From an uncultured Oscillospiraceae bacterium (GTDB lineage Bacteria > Bacillota > Clostridia > Oscillospirales > Acutalibacteraceae): DNA of 64,000 bases. Location of the stretch: NCBI GenBank assembly GCA_902492895.1, contig CABUNG010000006.1, positions 40,218 to 104,217 on the forward strand, read 5' to 3'. The position numbers and the translations under genes were made by a program. Below, piece by piece: positions 24,140-33,344 of this stretch. The notes under the pieces are model-generated. The model had not been told where the DNA came from. It made no database searches and worked only from the letters and a program-made list of their open reading frames with translations. Position 1 is the stretch's first letter; each line of letters starts with the position of its first letter.

Positions 24140-24625
24140 ATGACCATACGGGATTATCAATCGGACGATTTGAGCGGCGCGGCGGCAATTTGGAACGATA
24201 TCGTGGCGCGGGGAGACAGTTTCCCGGGAGACACCCCCCTGACGGCCGCGGAAGCGGACCGGTTTTTTTGTTCCCAGTCGCGCACAGCCGTAGCGGAGGA
24301 GGACGGGAAGATCGTGGGCCTTTATGTTCTTCATCCAAACAACATCGGCCGGTGTGCCCATATCGCCAACGCCTCCTACGGAGTGGCGGCCGGGCTGCGC
24401 GGACGCGGCCTTGGCCGGGCACTGGTGACCGATTCACTGGAAAGCGCCCGCAAACGCGGTTTCCGCGGCCTGCAGTTCAACGCGGTGGTGGCGGAAAACG
24501 CCGCAGCGGTCGCGCTGTATGAAAAGCTCGGCTTCGTGCGGCTCGGAACGGTGCCGGGCGGATATCGCCACGCGGACGGCCGCTTCGTCGACACCTATCT
24601 GTATTTTTATGACCTGACCCGCTGA
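24140..24625 (+). CDS. GNAT family N-acetyltransferase
   Basis: This 161-residue protein has the GNAT fold. The acetyl-CoA pyrophosphate-binding loop is GLRGRGLGRAL, preceded by YGVAAG. The C-terminal NAAAVALYEKLGFVRLGTVPGGYR segment is typical of acyltransferases acting on amines. A TATACT -10 element lies about 30 bp upstream, though the ribosome site is weak. It stands alone between a terminator and the convergent AAC(3)-like gene. The acceptor is unknown. Confidence 0.88.
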   Translation: MTIRDYQSDDLSGAAAIWNDIVARGDSFPGDTPLTAAEADRFFCSQSRTAVAEEDGKIVGLYVLHPNNIGRCAHIANASYGVAAGLRGRGLGRALVTDSLESARKRGFRGLQFNAVVAENAAAVALYEKLGFVRLGTVPGGYRHADGRFVDTYLYFYDLTR

Positions 24626-24631
24626 CCTCGA

Positions 24632-25363
24632 TCACACGGATACCCGCGTGACAAAGAAATGCGGATGGTCCCGCAGTACCAAGGCGGCCTTCTGCTGCAG
24701 AGCAGCGGCGTCGAGAACATAGCAGGGCGCCTGTCCGAACGATCCGCGGATCAGTCCGCCCTCATCCATGAACTGCGTCAGCTTCCGGTATTCGGAGATC
24801 CAGCCGTCGAAATCGTGGCCGTAGAGAAAGCGCTCCCGTCCGTTGACGACGTAGCGGATCCGGTCTTTCGTCAGGGTGTAATCGCAGCCCGCGATTTCCT
24901 CCACCCCGTGCATAAAGGTGCAGGAGTTCAGGACTTCCCCGATAAACAGCAGCTTGCCTCCGCAGGCGGGCAGCTTCATAAAGGGGGAATGCGGGCCGAG
25001 CGGGGTGCAGTCCTCTTCATGATCCGCCGTCAGCGGGACGGCCAGACGGCCCCTGGCAAAGACGGAATGGGTGGGATGCACGCTCCGCACGACGCCCTCC
25101 ATCCCCATAAAGGTGCGGGGCAGGAGCCCGATGCACGGAACCGTTGTACGGCTGTCGAAAACAGGCTGGGCGGGCGTGACGTTCAAATACGTCAACCCGG
25201 GCAGCAGCAGGGTTCCGGAGGGACCCAGCGCCCGCTGCAGAAGGTCCAGTACCTCCTCCGGCGTCTGCTTTGTCCCGATCGCCTTCATGGAGGAATGGAC
25301 CAGGACGGTGTCTCCTTCTTCGATTCCCATTTGACGCAGCTGACGGATCATATCTTCCGGCAT
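24632..25363 (-). CDS. AAC(3)-family aminoglycoside acetyltransferase-like protein
   Basis: This 243-residue protein belongs to the aminoglycoside 3-N-acetyltransferase (YokD-like) family. The start GDTVLVHSSMKAIG, the GTLLLPGLTY segment and RSVHPTHSVFARG are diagnostic. Relatives acetylate aminoglycoside antibiotics, but chromosomal members often lack resistance activity, so resistance should not be assumed. AAAGGAG supports the ATG at 25363. It converges with the GNAT gene with only a few bases between them and no clear terminator. Confidence 0.85.
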   Translation of the reverse strand: MPEDMIRQLRQMGIEEGDTVLVHSSMKAIGTKQTPEEVLDLLQRALGPSGTLLLPGLTYLNVTPAQPVFDSRTTVPCIGLLPRTFMGMEGVVRSVHPTHSVFARGRLAVPLTADHEEDCTPLGPHSPFMKLPACGGKLLFIGEVLNSCTFMHGVEEIAGCDYTLTKDRIRYVVNGRERFLYGHDFDGWISEYRKLTQFMDEGGLIRGSFGQAPCYVLDAAALQQKAALVLRDHPHFFVTRVSV

Positions 25364-25471
25364 AATACGGACTCCTTTCTTCCAGGCGGTTATCCCGCCG
25401 GCCTGCGGCCGTCGGAGGGCTGCAGGGGGGTGATGATGTTTATTTCAAGGGCTGCCGGTTTCCCCGGGGAT

Positions 25472-26338
25472 TCAGCTCTCCTTGTCTTCGAGGAGCTTGG
25501 CGCGGCAGGCTTCGAGCGCCTGTTTCTGCGCGTCGCCAACCTCCGGATAGGCGGGATTCAGCTTTTCCAGGGTTTCCACGATCACATCGGATACGAGCAG
25601 ACGGGCATACCACTTTTTATCCGCCGGAATGACATACCAGGGCGCCGCCCTGGACGCGGTTTGGTTGACCGCCTGTTCGTAGGCGTCCATATATGCATCC
25701 CAATAGGCCCGCTCCGCGATATCGGAAGCGGAAAACTTCCAGTTTTTCGCCGGTGTGTCGATGCGGGAGAGGAAGCGGCGGCGCTGTTCCTCCTTGGAGA
25801 TGTTGAGAAAAAACTTGATCACCGTGATCCCGTTTTCGGACAGATACGTTTCAAAATCCCGGATCTGGCGGTACCGCCGGTCCCACAGGCGGTCGTCGAG
25901 ACAGCGGGCGGGCAGTTTCTGGGAATATGGGAGGTTGTGGACCTTTGCGACCAGCACCTCCTCGTAATATGAGCGGTTGAAAATGCCGATATTCCCCCGT
26001 TCGGGCAGGCGGCGGTGGATTCGCCAGAGGTAATCGTGGTCGAGCTCCTCCGCCGAGGGCTGTTTGAAGCTGCAGACCTGTACCCCCTGGGGATTGAGGC
26101 CGCTCATCACGTGTTTGATCGCGCCGTCCTTGCCGGCCGAATCCATGGCCTGGAAAATCAGCAGCAAAGCGTCCCGGTCCTGCGCGTAGAAGCGGTCCTG
26201 GAGCTCGGCCATCTTTTCCACGTTCTTCCGGAGCAGGGCGAGCCCTTTTTCCTTGCGCAGCCCGCCGTTCTGGTCGGTGTCGAACGCGGCGATGGAAAAG
26301 CTGCCTTTCTTGGTGAAGCGATAGGGTGCGGTGTCCAA
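25472..26338 (-). CDS. ppk2: Polyphosphate kinase 2 family protein
   Basis: This 288-residue protein is a PPK2 enzyme, which transfers phosphate between polyphosphate and nucleotides. Walker A is AMDSAGKDG (residues 64-72), and the lid/Walker B region includes NRSYYEEVLV (121-130). The FKQPSAEELDHDYLWRIH segment is typical. The single-domain form suggests polyphosphate-driven phosphorylation of NMP or NDP; the class cannot be decided by eye. Translation starts at TTG (26338) behind GAAGGG. The flavodoxin gene begins upstream on the same strand. Confidence 0.9.
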   Translation of the reverse strand: MDTAPYRFTKKGSFSIAAFDTDQNGGLRKEKGLALLRKNVEKMAELQDRFYAQDRDALLLIFQAMDSAGKDGAIKHVMSGLNPQGVQVCSFKQPSAEELDHDYLWRIHRRLPERGNIGIFNRSYYEEVLVAKVHNLPYSQKLPARCLDDRLWDRRYRQIRDFETYLSENGITVIKFFLNISKEEQRRRFLSRIDTPAKNWKFSASDIAERAYWDAYMDAYEQAVNQTASRAAPWYVIPADKKWYARLLVSDVIVETLEKLNPAYPEVGDAQKQALEACRAKLLEDKES

Positions 26339-26367
26339 TTTTCAACCCTTCTTTCGGATTTCTGGCG

Positions 26368-26907
26368 TTAGTTTGCACCGTCCGCCCCGCCTGTATCCGC
26401 GTTGCGGACGGCCGCGGCGAAGGTGTCGGCAAAGGGCCGGATGCGTTCCTCATGAATTTGAGGCGGCTGTCTTCCTTCCTTGGTCAGGCTGTCGAGGATG
26501 GCCCGCACGATCAGCCGGTCAAATCCGGTCTGTCTGCCCAACTCCAGGTTTCCGCCGAAGGAGGCGGTACAGCACGCGTTTCGCAGAAGCGGCTCCGGCA
26601 GATTCTCTCGGATCAGCGTCTCTGTCTGCTCGTCGGCGGCGTTGCAGAGAAAGAAGGCAAAGGGCTTTCCGGCGAGCGTTTTCGCATATCGGATCAAATA
26701 GGCCCTCGCCCGGCGATGCAGACGGCCCGCCCGGATGCTGCCTCCGACGACAATGCCGTCGAAAGCGGCCGGATCCGGCTGTCCGGCAGACAGATCGGCT
26801 ATGACCGGTTCCGGCAGGCCCGCCTTTTCCAGCGCAGCCGCGAACAACTCCGCACAGCGGGCGGTGCTGCCGGTTTTGGTGGCGTAGGCGATCAATATAC
26901 GGGACAT
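26368..26907 (-). CDS. Flavodoxin-domain protein
   Basis: This 179-residue protein has the flavodoxin phosphate-binding loop at its start, IAYATKTGSTARCAELF. FDGIVVGGSIRAGRLHRRA and FAFFLCNAADEQT resemble the HemG-like protoporphyrinogen oxidase/flavodoxin domain group. It should bind FMN and transfer electrons. No heme genes are nearby. An AAGGGGGC site supports the ATG at 26907 rather than upstream in-frame codons. It lies between hflX and ppk2 on one strand with short gaps. Confidence 0.82.
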   Translation of the reverse strand: MSRILIAYATKTGSTARCAELFAAALEKAGLPEPVIADLSAGQPDPAAFDGIVVGGSIRAGRLHRRARAYLIRYAKTLAGKPFAFFLCNAADEQTETLIRENLPEPLLRNACCTASFGGNLELGRQTGFDRLIVRAILDSLTKEGRQPPQIHEERIRPFADTFAAAVRNADTGGADGAN

Positions 26908-26923
26908 GGCGCAGCCCCCTTCT

Positions 26924-28207
<1,284 letters not shown>

Positions 28208-28279
28208 AAAAAAACCTCCTGACTGTGAGGATGCTGTGTGCTGTATATGACGTTAGTATACCATAAGTTTGAAGAAAAC

Positions 28280-28302
28280 CATAGATTGCTTTCCAATCTA
28301 TG
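28280..28302. promoter_or_regulatory. Palindrome between hflX and rubrerythrin genes
   Basis: CATAGATTG (28280-28288) and CAATCTATG (28294-28302) are a perfect 9-bp inverted repeat around CTTTC in the divergent intergenic region. No T-run follows, so an operator is more likely than a terminator. It does not match the PerR box. Confidence 0.4.
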
Positions 28303-28361
28303 ACTAATCCCTCGTCTCCTGTCCATACTAATGTCAAACGTCAAAGAAAGGATGTATGCAC

Positions 28362-28901
28362 ATGGAGTTTAAAGGAAGCCGTACCGAGGCGAACCTCATG
28401 GCGGCCTTCGCGGGAGAAAGCCAGGCGCGCAACAAGTACACGTTCTATGCCTCTCAGGCGAGAAAAGACGGCTATATGCAGATCGCGCGGATTTTCGAGG
28501 AAACGGCCGCGAACGAAAAAGAACACGCCGAGTTGTGGTTCAAGCAGCTGCACGGCGGCAGCATGCCGGGAACGGCCGACAACCTGGCCGATGCCGCGGC
28601 GGGCGAGCATTACGAATGGACCCAGATGTACGCCGATTTCGCCAAGGTTGCCCGGGAAGAGGGGTTCACCGCCATCGCCACGACATTCGAGCTCGTCGCC
28701 AAGATCGAGAGCTTCCACGAGCAGCGGTATCTCAAACTGCGCGACAACCTGGATACCGGCAAGGTCTTCAAACGCGGCGCCGGTACCATCTGGGTCTGCC
28801 TCAACTGCGGCCATCTCTACACCGGCGAAACGCCCCCCACCCTTTGCCCGGTCTGCAAGCACCCGCAGTCCTATTTCCAGCTCCACATTGAAGACTATTG
28901 A
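28362..28901 (+). CDS. rbr: Rubrerythrin
   Basis: This 179-residue protein is a rubrerythrin, an NAD(P)H-linked peroxidase that protects anaerobes from hydrogen peroxide. The N-terminal ferritin-like domain provides the di-iron ligands, in AGESQAR, ANEKEHAE and KIESFHEQRY. The C-terminal rubredoxin domain has two Cys pairs, CLNCG and CPVCK. The ATG at 28362 has the best spacing to AAAGGA among three nearby ATGs. A conserved-looking 56-residue gene follows ten bases downstream. Confidence 0.96.
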   Translation: MEFKGSRTEANLMAAFAGESQARNKYTFYASQARKDGYMQIARIFEETAANEKEHAELWFKQLHGGSMPGTADNLADAAAGEHYEWTQMYADFAKVAREEGFTAIATTFELVAKIESFHEQRYLKLRDNLDTGKVFKRGAGTIWVCLNCGHLYTGETPPTLCPVCKHPQSYFQLHIEDY

Positions 28902-28910
28902 GGCGTGGAA

Positions 28911-29081
28911 ATGGATAAGAAAAAACGGAAAAGCGCCGGTCCGGCCCAGCAGGCCGCCATGCAGGATGCCGTGACGCTGCAGGAACAGGGCCGCGGGGAC
29001 ATTCTCTCCGACGTGCTCGGCAGCTACACCGGCACCGCCGAGAGCGGGGAACAGCCGGAGCAGGACGCGGACGATCTGTAA
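28911..29081 (+). CDS. Small acidic protein with SYTG...QDADDL tail
   Basis: This 56-residue protein begins with a basic stretch (MDKKKRKS) and ends with an acidic tail. The tail contains GSYTGTAESGE and finishes QPEQDADDL. I recall similar short clostridial proteins ending in QDADDL, but could not check this. It starts ten bases after the rubrerythrin stop and stops just before a terminator, so the two genes share a transcript. The ribosome site is weak (GAGGCG). No cysteine, membrane helix or known domain is seen. A role with rubrerythrin is guilt by association only. Confidence 0.62.
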   Translation: MDKKKRKSAGPAQQAAMQDAVTLQEQGRGDILSDVLGSYTGTAESGEQPEQDADDL

Positions 29082-29090
29082 TCTATATGA

Positions 29091-29122
29091 AACAGCACCG
29101 CCGGTGGCCCGGCGGTGCTGTT
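29091..29122 (+). terminator. Terminator of the rubrerythrin transcript
   Basis: AACAGCACCGCC and GGCGGTGCTGTT pair around an 8-base loop, ten bases past the small gene's stop. Confidence 0.8.
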
Positions 29123-29208
29123 TTCTGCATGGCCCCGGGACTCTTGCTTTTCGAAGGATATCCATCGTATAATGGATACGGAAATCATCCCCGGAAAGGA
29201 GGATCCGC

Positions 29209-30018
29209 ATGGCCGCGCGCCTGCCCGATGTTTCGCCGCTGCTCGATGCAGCCGGACTGCCCCTGCACGGTTTTTGCCGCTTTGACGACCTCGGCGGCCA
29301 TCAGCTTCCCTGCCGGGCGGCCGCGCGGCTGCCGGAGGAGGCTTCTGTCGTCATCGTGGCTCTGTTTCCCTACCGTTTTCCGGACGACGGCCTTCCCCGC
29401 AATTTGTCCCGCTACGCCTGCGTCCCGGATTATCACCGGACAGCCGGCGAGGTCCTGCATTCTGCAGCCGAACGGCTTGCACGGCGGTATCCCGCCTTCC
29501 GTTTCGAACCGTTTATCGACAACTCTCCCATCCCCGAAGTGCGTGCGGCCTCTCTCGCGGGGCTTGGACGGATCGGCGACCACGGCTTGCTGATCCATCC
29601 GCAGTTCGGTTCGTACGTGTTTATCGGCACCATCGTCTGCGACGCCCCCTGGCCCGTGCCGCGGGGAGAGCTCGCCTTCTGTCCGCACTGCGGCGCCTGC
29701 ACGAAGGCCTGCCCCGGAAATTGTCTGACCGCCGGACGGCCGGACCGCAGCCGCTGCCTCTCCGCCCTCACACAGAAAAAAGGTGCGCTCACCGCCGAAG
29801 AGGAGGGGCTGATCCGCCAGAACGGCCTGCTCTGGGGATGCGACACATGTCAGGACGTCTGTCCGGAAAACGCCGGCGTCCTATGCGATCCCCACCCCTG
29901 TTTTGAGGAGTATCGGCCTATGGCCGGCCCGGCCGATTTTGACGATCTCGCCGGCAAGGCGTACGGCTGGCGGGGAAAAGCGGTTTTGCTCCGGAATTGG
30001 AATCTCCGGCCGCGCTGA
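29209..30018 (+). CDS. QueG-like iron-sulfur reductase
   Basis: This 269-residue protein resembles epoxyqueuosine reductase QueG, the cobalamin-dependent last enzyme of queuosine synthesis. The N-terminal part contains VVIVALFPYRF and the family region NSPIPEVRAASLAGLGRIGDHGLLIHPQFGSY. Two [4Fe-4S] clusters are indicated by CPHCGACTKACPGNC and CDTCQDVCPEN. It is shorter than E. coli QueG (about 380 residues), lacking the C-terminal part, so it could be a related reductase of unknown substrate. GGAAAGGAGG supports the start. It stands alone between two terminators. Confidence 0.8.
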   Translation: MAARLPDVSPLLDAAGLPLHGFCRFDDLGGHQLPCRAAARLPEEASVVIVALFPYRFPDDGLPRNLSRYACVPDYHRTAGEVLHSAAERLARRYPAFRFEPFIDNSPIPEVRAASLAGLGRIGDHGLLIHPQFGSYVFIGTIVCDAPWPVPRGELAFCPHCGACTKACPGNCLTAGRPDRSRCLSALTQKKGALTAEEEGLIRQNGLLWGCDTCQDVCPENAGVLCDPHPCFEEYRPMAGPADFDDLAGKAYGWRGKAVLLRNWNLRPR

Positions 30019-30073
30019 CTCCCGTTTGATCCGGGCCGTACATTTTGGCACCGAAACACCACGCAGAACAGGC

Positions 30074-30107
30074 AAAAGCCGGACGGAAGGTTTTCCGTCC
30101 GGCTTTT
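30074..30107. terminator. Bidirectional terminator
   Basis: AAAAGCCGGACGGAA and TTCCGTCCGGCTTTT form a perfect 15-bp stem with a four-base loop between converging genes. Confidence 0.88.
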
Positions 30108-30452
30108 TTACGCATCCCTGGCGGCGACGACATCCACGCCGGTGTCCAGGATGTTGGAAACGATTACCTGCCCGGCCTTCACAGGGGCCGCTGCCCGCAC
30201 CTGCCGCAGCAGGGCGGCCGCTTCTCTCACCCGGTCCCGGGGAATAGGCTCCCGCGTCTTGACAGGCAGGCGGGGATGCACGCCTCCGTCCAGCGCCACG
30301 GTCGCGGTGAGTACCCGCACCGGGTCCAGAAGCTCCTGCTTCGCGTACGCCTCGCCCCGGGGACAGGCGTTGCCGGTCACCCGGAGTTCGTCCCCTTCCT
30401 CTACTGTCAGGCGGCACCCCTTGGGGCAGACGATGCATACAAGCTGTTTCAT
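30108..30452 (-). CDS. DUF1667 small redox-partner protein
   Basis: This 114-residue protein is a DUF1667 member with four conserved cysteines in two N-terminal motifs, CIVCPKGC and GNACPRG. They probably bind an iron-sulfur cluster or zinc. The family nearly always follows the GlpA-like and FAD/NAD oxidoreductase genes seen here. Its start codon overlaps the preceding stop by four bases, so it is translationally coupled. It probably acts as a subunit or electron carrier of that flavoprotein complex. A terminator follows. Confidence 0.88.
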   Translation of the reverse strand: MKQLVCIVCPKGCRLTVEEGDELRVTGNACPRGEAYAKQELLDPVRVLTATVALDGGVHPRLPVKTREPIPRDRVREAAALLRQVRAAAPVKAGQVIVSNILDTGVDVVAARDA

Positions 30453-31729
30453 GCCGATACCTCCCCTGTATCCAACGAGACGATCAGCGGTCCTGCCGCC
30501 GCCTTTAATAAAGCCGCGGGCACGGCCAGCCGCTCCATCTCACCCGGTGCCAGATGATCCCGGCGCCGGCGCAGCATTTCCTGCCCGCCGGCGGAAACGA
30601 CGATGCAGGCGTTCTCATAAATCCCGTTAACACGGAAAAAAATCTCTGCCGTCTTCTGGAGCTTCTCCGGCTGAATCCGCTGAGGGACGGTATAGGTGAC
30701 GCCGCTTCCGGCCTGTACCTCGAGGGGGGCGGACGGGGCATCCGACTGAACCGTACCCATGGCATAGGCCGCAGCGGCGCGGCCGGCCTTCTGGCTCTCA
30801 AGGGTCACGAAATCCACCAAATCGTGCACATGCACGCTGTTGCCGCAGGCAAAAACACCCGGCAGCCCCGTCTGCATCGATTCATCGACCAGCGGCCCGT
30901 TGGTGCGGGGATCGATGGGCACTCCCGCGCTCCTGGAGAGTTCGTTTTCCGGGATCAGCCCCACCGACAGCAGAAGGGTATCGCAGTCGAAAATCCTCTC
31001 CGTTCCCGGGACCGGCCGGCGCTTGTCGTCCACCGCCGACACCACCACCTGCTCCACCCGGTTCCGTCCCCGGATTTCGGTGACGGTATGGGACAAATAA
31101 AGCGGAATGCCGAAATCGTCCAGACACTGGGTGATGTTGCGCTGCAGCCCGCCCGAATGGGGCTGCAGCTCGACACAGGCGAGCACCTCAGCGCCCGAGA
31201 GGACCATCCGCCTCGCCATAATAAGCCCGATGTCGCCCGAGCCGAGGATCACCACCCGCCGGCCGACCATCTGTCCTTCGATGTTGAGGTACCGCTGGGC
31301 ACATCCGGCAGTGAATACCCCCGCCGGACGGCTGCCGGGGATGCCGATGGCTCCCCTCGTCCGCTCCCGGCAGCCCATGGCCAGCACCAGCGCATCCGCC
31401 CGGTATTCCTGATAGCCCTCCGCCGGGCTGACGGCCCGGACCACCCGGTCGGGGGTGATGTCGAGAACCATTGTATCGGTGCGGATCTCCACCCCCGCTT
31501 CCTCGGCCATCCGGACAAACCGGGCGGCGTATTCCGGCCCGGTGAGCTCTTCTTTGAAATAATGCAGCCCGAAACCGTTGTGGATGCACTGATTGAGTAT
31601 GCCACCCGGCTCGGTGTCCCTCTCGAGCACGACCACCCGCGGGCATCCGGCCTCCTTCGCGGCCACAGCCGCTGCCAATCCGGCTGGCCCGCCCCCGATC
31701 ACAAGCAGCGGAATCGATTGTTCCTTCAT
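30449..31729 (-). CDS. FAD/NAD-dependent oxidoreductase
   Basis: This 426-residue flavoprotein has an FAD-binding dinucleotide fold at the start, LLVIGGGPAGLAAAVAA, and a second Rossmann motif, VVILGSGDIGLIMARRM, for NAD(P)H. MGCRERTRGAIGIPGSRPAG and VFACGNSVHVHDLVD are typical of the partner of GlpA-like dehydrogenases. It lies between the GlpA-like gene and the DUF1667 gene. The three probably form one complex oxidising a substrate such as glycerol 3-phosphate and passing electrons to an NAD(P)-linked acceptor. The gap to the upstream gene is 18 bp. Confidence 0.88.
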   Translation of the reverse strand: MKEQSIPLLVIGGGPAGLAAAVAAKEAGCPRVVVLERDTEPGGILNQCIHNGFGLHYFKEELTGPEYAARFVRMAEEAGVEIRTDTMVLDITPDRVVRAVSPAEGYQEYRADALVLAMGCRERTRGAIGIPGSRPAGVFTAGCAQRYLNIEGQMVGRRVVILGSGDIGLIMARRMVLSGAEVLACVELQPHSGGLQRNITQCLDDFGIPLYLSHTVTEIRGRNRVEQVVVSAVDDKRRPVPGTERIFDCDTLLLSVGLIPENELSRSAGVPIDPRTNGPLVDESMQTGLPGVFACGNSVHVHDLVDFVTLESQKAGRAAAAYAMGTVQSDAPSAPLEVQAGSGVTYTVPQRIQPEKLQKTAEIFFRVNGIYENACIVVSAGGQEMLRRRRDHLAPGEMERLAVPAALLKAAAGPLIVSLDTGEVSA

Positions 31730-31747
31730 GGAATGTTCCCCTTTCCC

Positions 31748-33193
31748 TTACAGTTCGCCCGTGAGCATTTGGGTGCCCGGGCCGTCCTGCGGAACGGCGG
31801 TCATCGGCACGCCGAGCTCCCTCGACAGGATCGCCGTCACGCGCGGGCCGCAGAAGCCCCCCTGGCAGCGTCCCATTCCCGCGTTGCAGCGCCGCTTGAC
31901 CCCGTCGACGGAACCCGCGGGGATCGGTTCATGGATCGCTGCAACCACTTCGCCCTCGGTGACGGTCTCGCAGCGGCACACCACCCGGCCGAAAAGCGGG
32001 TTTTCCGCCGCCATGGCGGCCCGCTCCTCGTCGGAGGCGGAGCGAAACGGCCGGGGACGGGGACAGAGTTTGAAATCCGTGCGGGGTTCGAGCGTCAGCC
32101 CTGCCTTTTCGAGCAGCTCCACCCCGACCTTCGCCAAAGCCGGAGCGCTCGTCAGACCGGGGGATTTGATCCCGCAGAGATTGAAGAACCCGGGCACGCC
32201 GGGCGCCTCCTCCGCAATGAAATCGTCCGCACCTCCGGCGCGCGCGCTTACGGCCCGTACTCCCGCAAAATTCCGGATGGATTCCCGCAGATTGAATCCG
32301 GGGACCGATCGGCGGGCCTGTGACGCCACATAGGCGAGCCCTTCCGCCGTCACGGACGTATCGTCGGGATCCGGCTGCGCCTCGGCGTCGGGTCCCACGA
32401 TCAGGTTGCCGTGAACCGTAGGCGAGACGAGGACGCCCTTCCCAAGACGGGACGGACACTGGAAAATCGTCGCCTTCGTCAGCTCTCCCTGTGATTTATC
32501 GAGCAGATAATACTGCCCCTTGGAGGGGCGGATGTCGAACGTGTGGGGGGCGATCAAATCGTTCACCCGGTCCCCGTGCGTGCCCGCGGCGTTGACCACA
32601 AACCGGCTCCACAGCTCCTGTCCCGCCGCGGTCGTCAGGCGAAAACCGCCCTCTTCCCGCCGGATGGACACCACCTCGTGTTCGGGCAGAAATTCACAGC
32701 CGTTCACCACCGCCGTCTCGGCCAGAGCCAAGGCAAATTCCCACGGGCTGATGATGCTGCCTGTCGGGGCGTACAGCGCCCCGGCCACCTCCGCGGCGAG
32801 CTGAGGCTCCCGCTTCCGGGCCTCCTCACCCGTCAGAAGCTCGAGACCCGGCACGCCGTTCTGTACGCCCTTGTCGTACAAATCGTTCAGCAAGGGAAGC
32901 TCCGCTTCCGACAACGCCACCACCAAGGAGCCGTTGTTCCGAAAAGGAATGCCCAGAGCCGGGGCCAATTCCCGGATCCGTGCGTTTCCCTCTACATTGC
33001 AGCGGGCCATCAGGGTACCGGGTTCCGGATCGTATCCCGCATGGACAATGCCGCTGTTGGCCCGCGTCGCTCCGGCTGCCACGTCGTTGCTCCTCTCCAG
33101 GAGCGCCGTTTTCACCCGATACTGGCTCAGCTCAAAAGCCAGGGCACACCCGGTGATTCCGCCGCCGACAATCGCCACATCGTATCTGCGCAT
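31748..33193 (-). CDS. GlpA-like FAD dehydrogenase with BFD-type iron-sulfur domain
   Basis: This 481-residue protein has an N-terminal FAD-binding motif, VAIVGGGITGCALAFELS, of the DAO/GlpA family. Near the C-terminus is a BFD-like [2Fe-2S] domain with cysteines in VVCRCETV and CNAGMGRCQGGFC. Relatives are called anaerobic glycerol-3-phosphate dehydrogenase subunit A, but the Firmicute group includes uncharacterised dehydrogenases. AAGGCGG supports the ATG at 33193 over an upstream in-frame codon. It heads a three-gene transcript behind a leader with a terminator hairpin. No glycerol kinase or facilitator gene is in the window. Confidence 0.85.
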   Translation of the reverse strand: MRRYDVAIVGGGITGCALAFELSQYRVKTALLERSNDVAAGATRANSGIVHAGYDPEPGTLMARCNVEGNARIRELAPALGIPFRNNGSLVVALSEAELPLLNDLYDKGVQNGVPGLELLTGEEARKREPQLAAEVAGALYAPTGSIISPWEFALALAETAVVNGCEFLPEHEVVSIRREEGGFRLTTAAGQELWSRFVVNAAGTHGDRVNDLIAPHTFDIRPSKGQYYLLDKSQGELTKATIFQCPSRLGKGVLVSPTVHGNLIVGPDAEAQPDPDDTSVTAEGLAYVASQARRSVPGFNLRESIRNFAGVRAVSARAGGADDFIAEEAPGVPGFFNLCGIKSPGLTSAPALAKVGVELLEKAGLTLEPRTDFKLCPRPRPFRSASDEERAAMAAENPLFGRVVCRCETVTEGEVVAAIHEPIPAGSVDGVKRRCNAGMGRCQGGFCGPRVTAILSRELGVPMTAVPQDGPGTQMLTGEL

Positions 33194-33225
33194 CTGTTCC
33201 GCCTTTCCGTGCCGAGAAGAAGGCG

Positions 33226-33294
33226 CAAAAAAACGCACCAAAACAGATCCGCCAAGGCGGACGCTGTTCTGGTGCGGCTCTCAACTCTGGCACC
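33226..33294 (-). promoter_or_regulatory. Attenuator-like leader of the GlpA-like operon
   Basis: The minus-strand leader holds a terminator. CGCACCA...CAG pairs with CTG...TGGTGCG (33234-33276), and seven T residues follow (33233-33227). It lies between the promoter and the first gene. Upstream in the transcript GGTGC (33294-33290) can instead pair with GCACC (33275-33271) of the terminator, giving a competing hairpin. This is the layout of an antitermination switch. Bacillus glpD is controlled this way by GlpP, but that GlpP acts here is inference. Confidence 0.6.
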
Positions 33295-33315
33295 TAAACA
33301 TTCAAATGTGGATAT

Positions 33316-33344
33316 AGTATAGCACCTTTTGCGGCGGCTGTCTA
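33316..33344 (-). promoter_or_regulatory. Promoter of the GlpA-like operon
   Basis: TAGACA (33344-33339) and TATACT (33321-33316) are 17 bp apart on the minus strand. The start would lie near 33309, leaving a leader of about 115 bases that contains the attenuator. Confidence 0.65.

Noticed and set aside
30554..32323. Plus-strand frame of 589 codons
   Set aside because: It is antisense to two clearly conserved flavoprotein genes; a GC-rich shadow frame.
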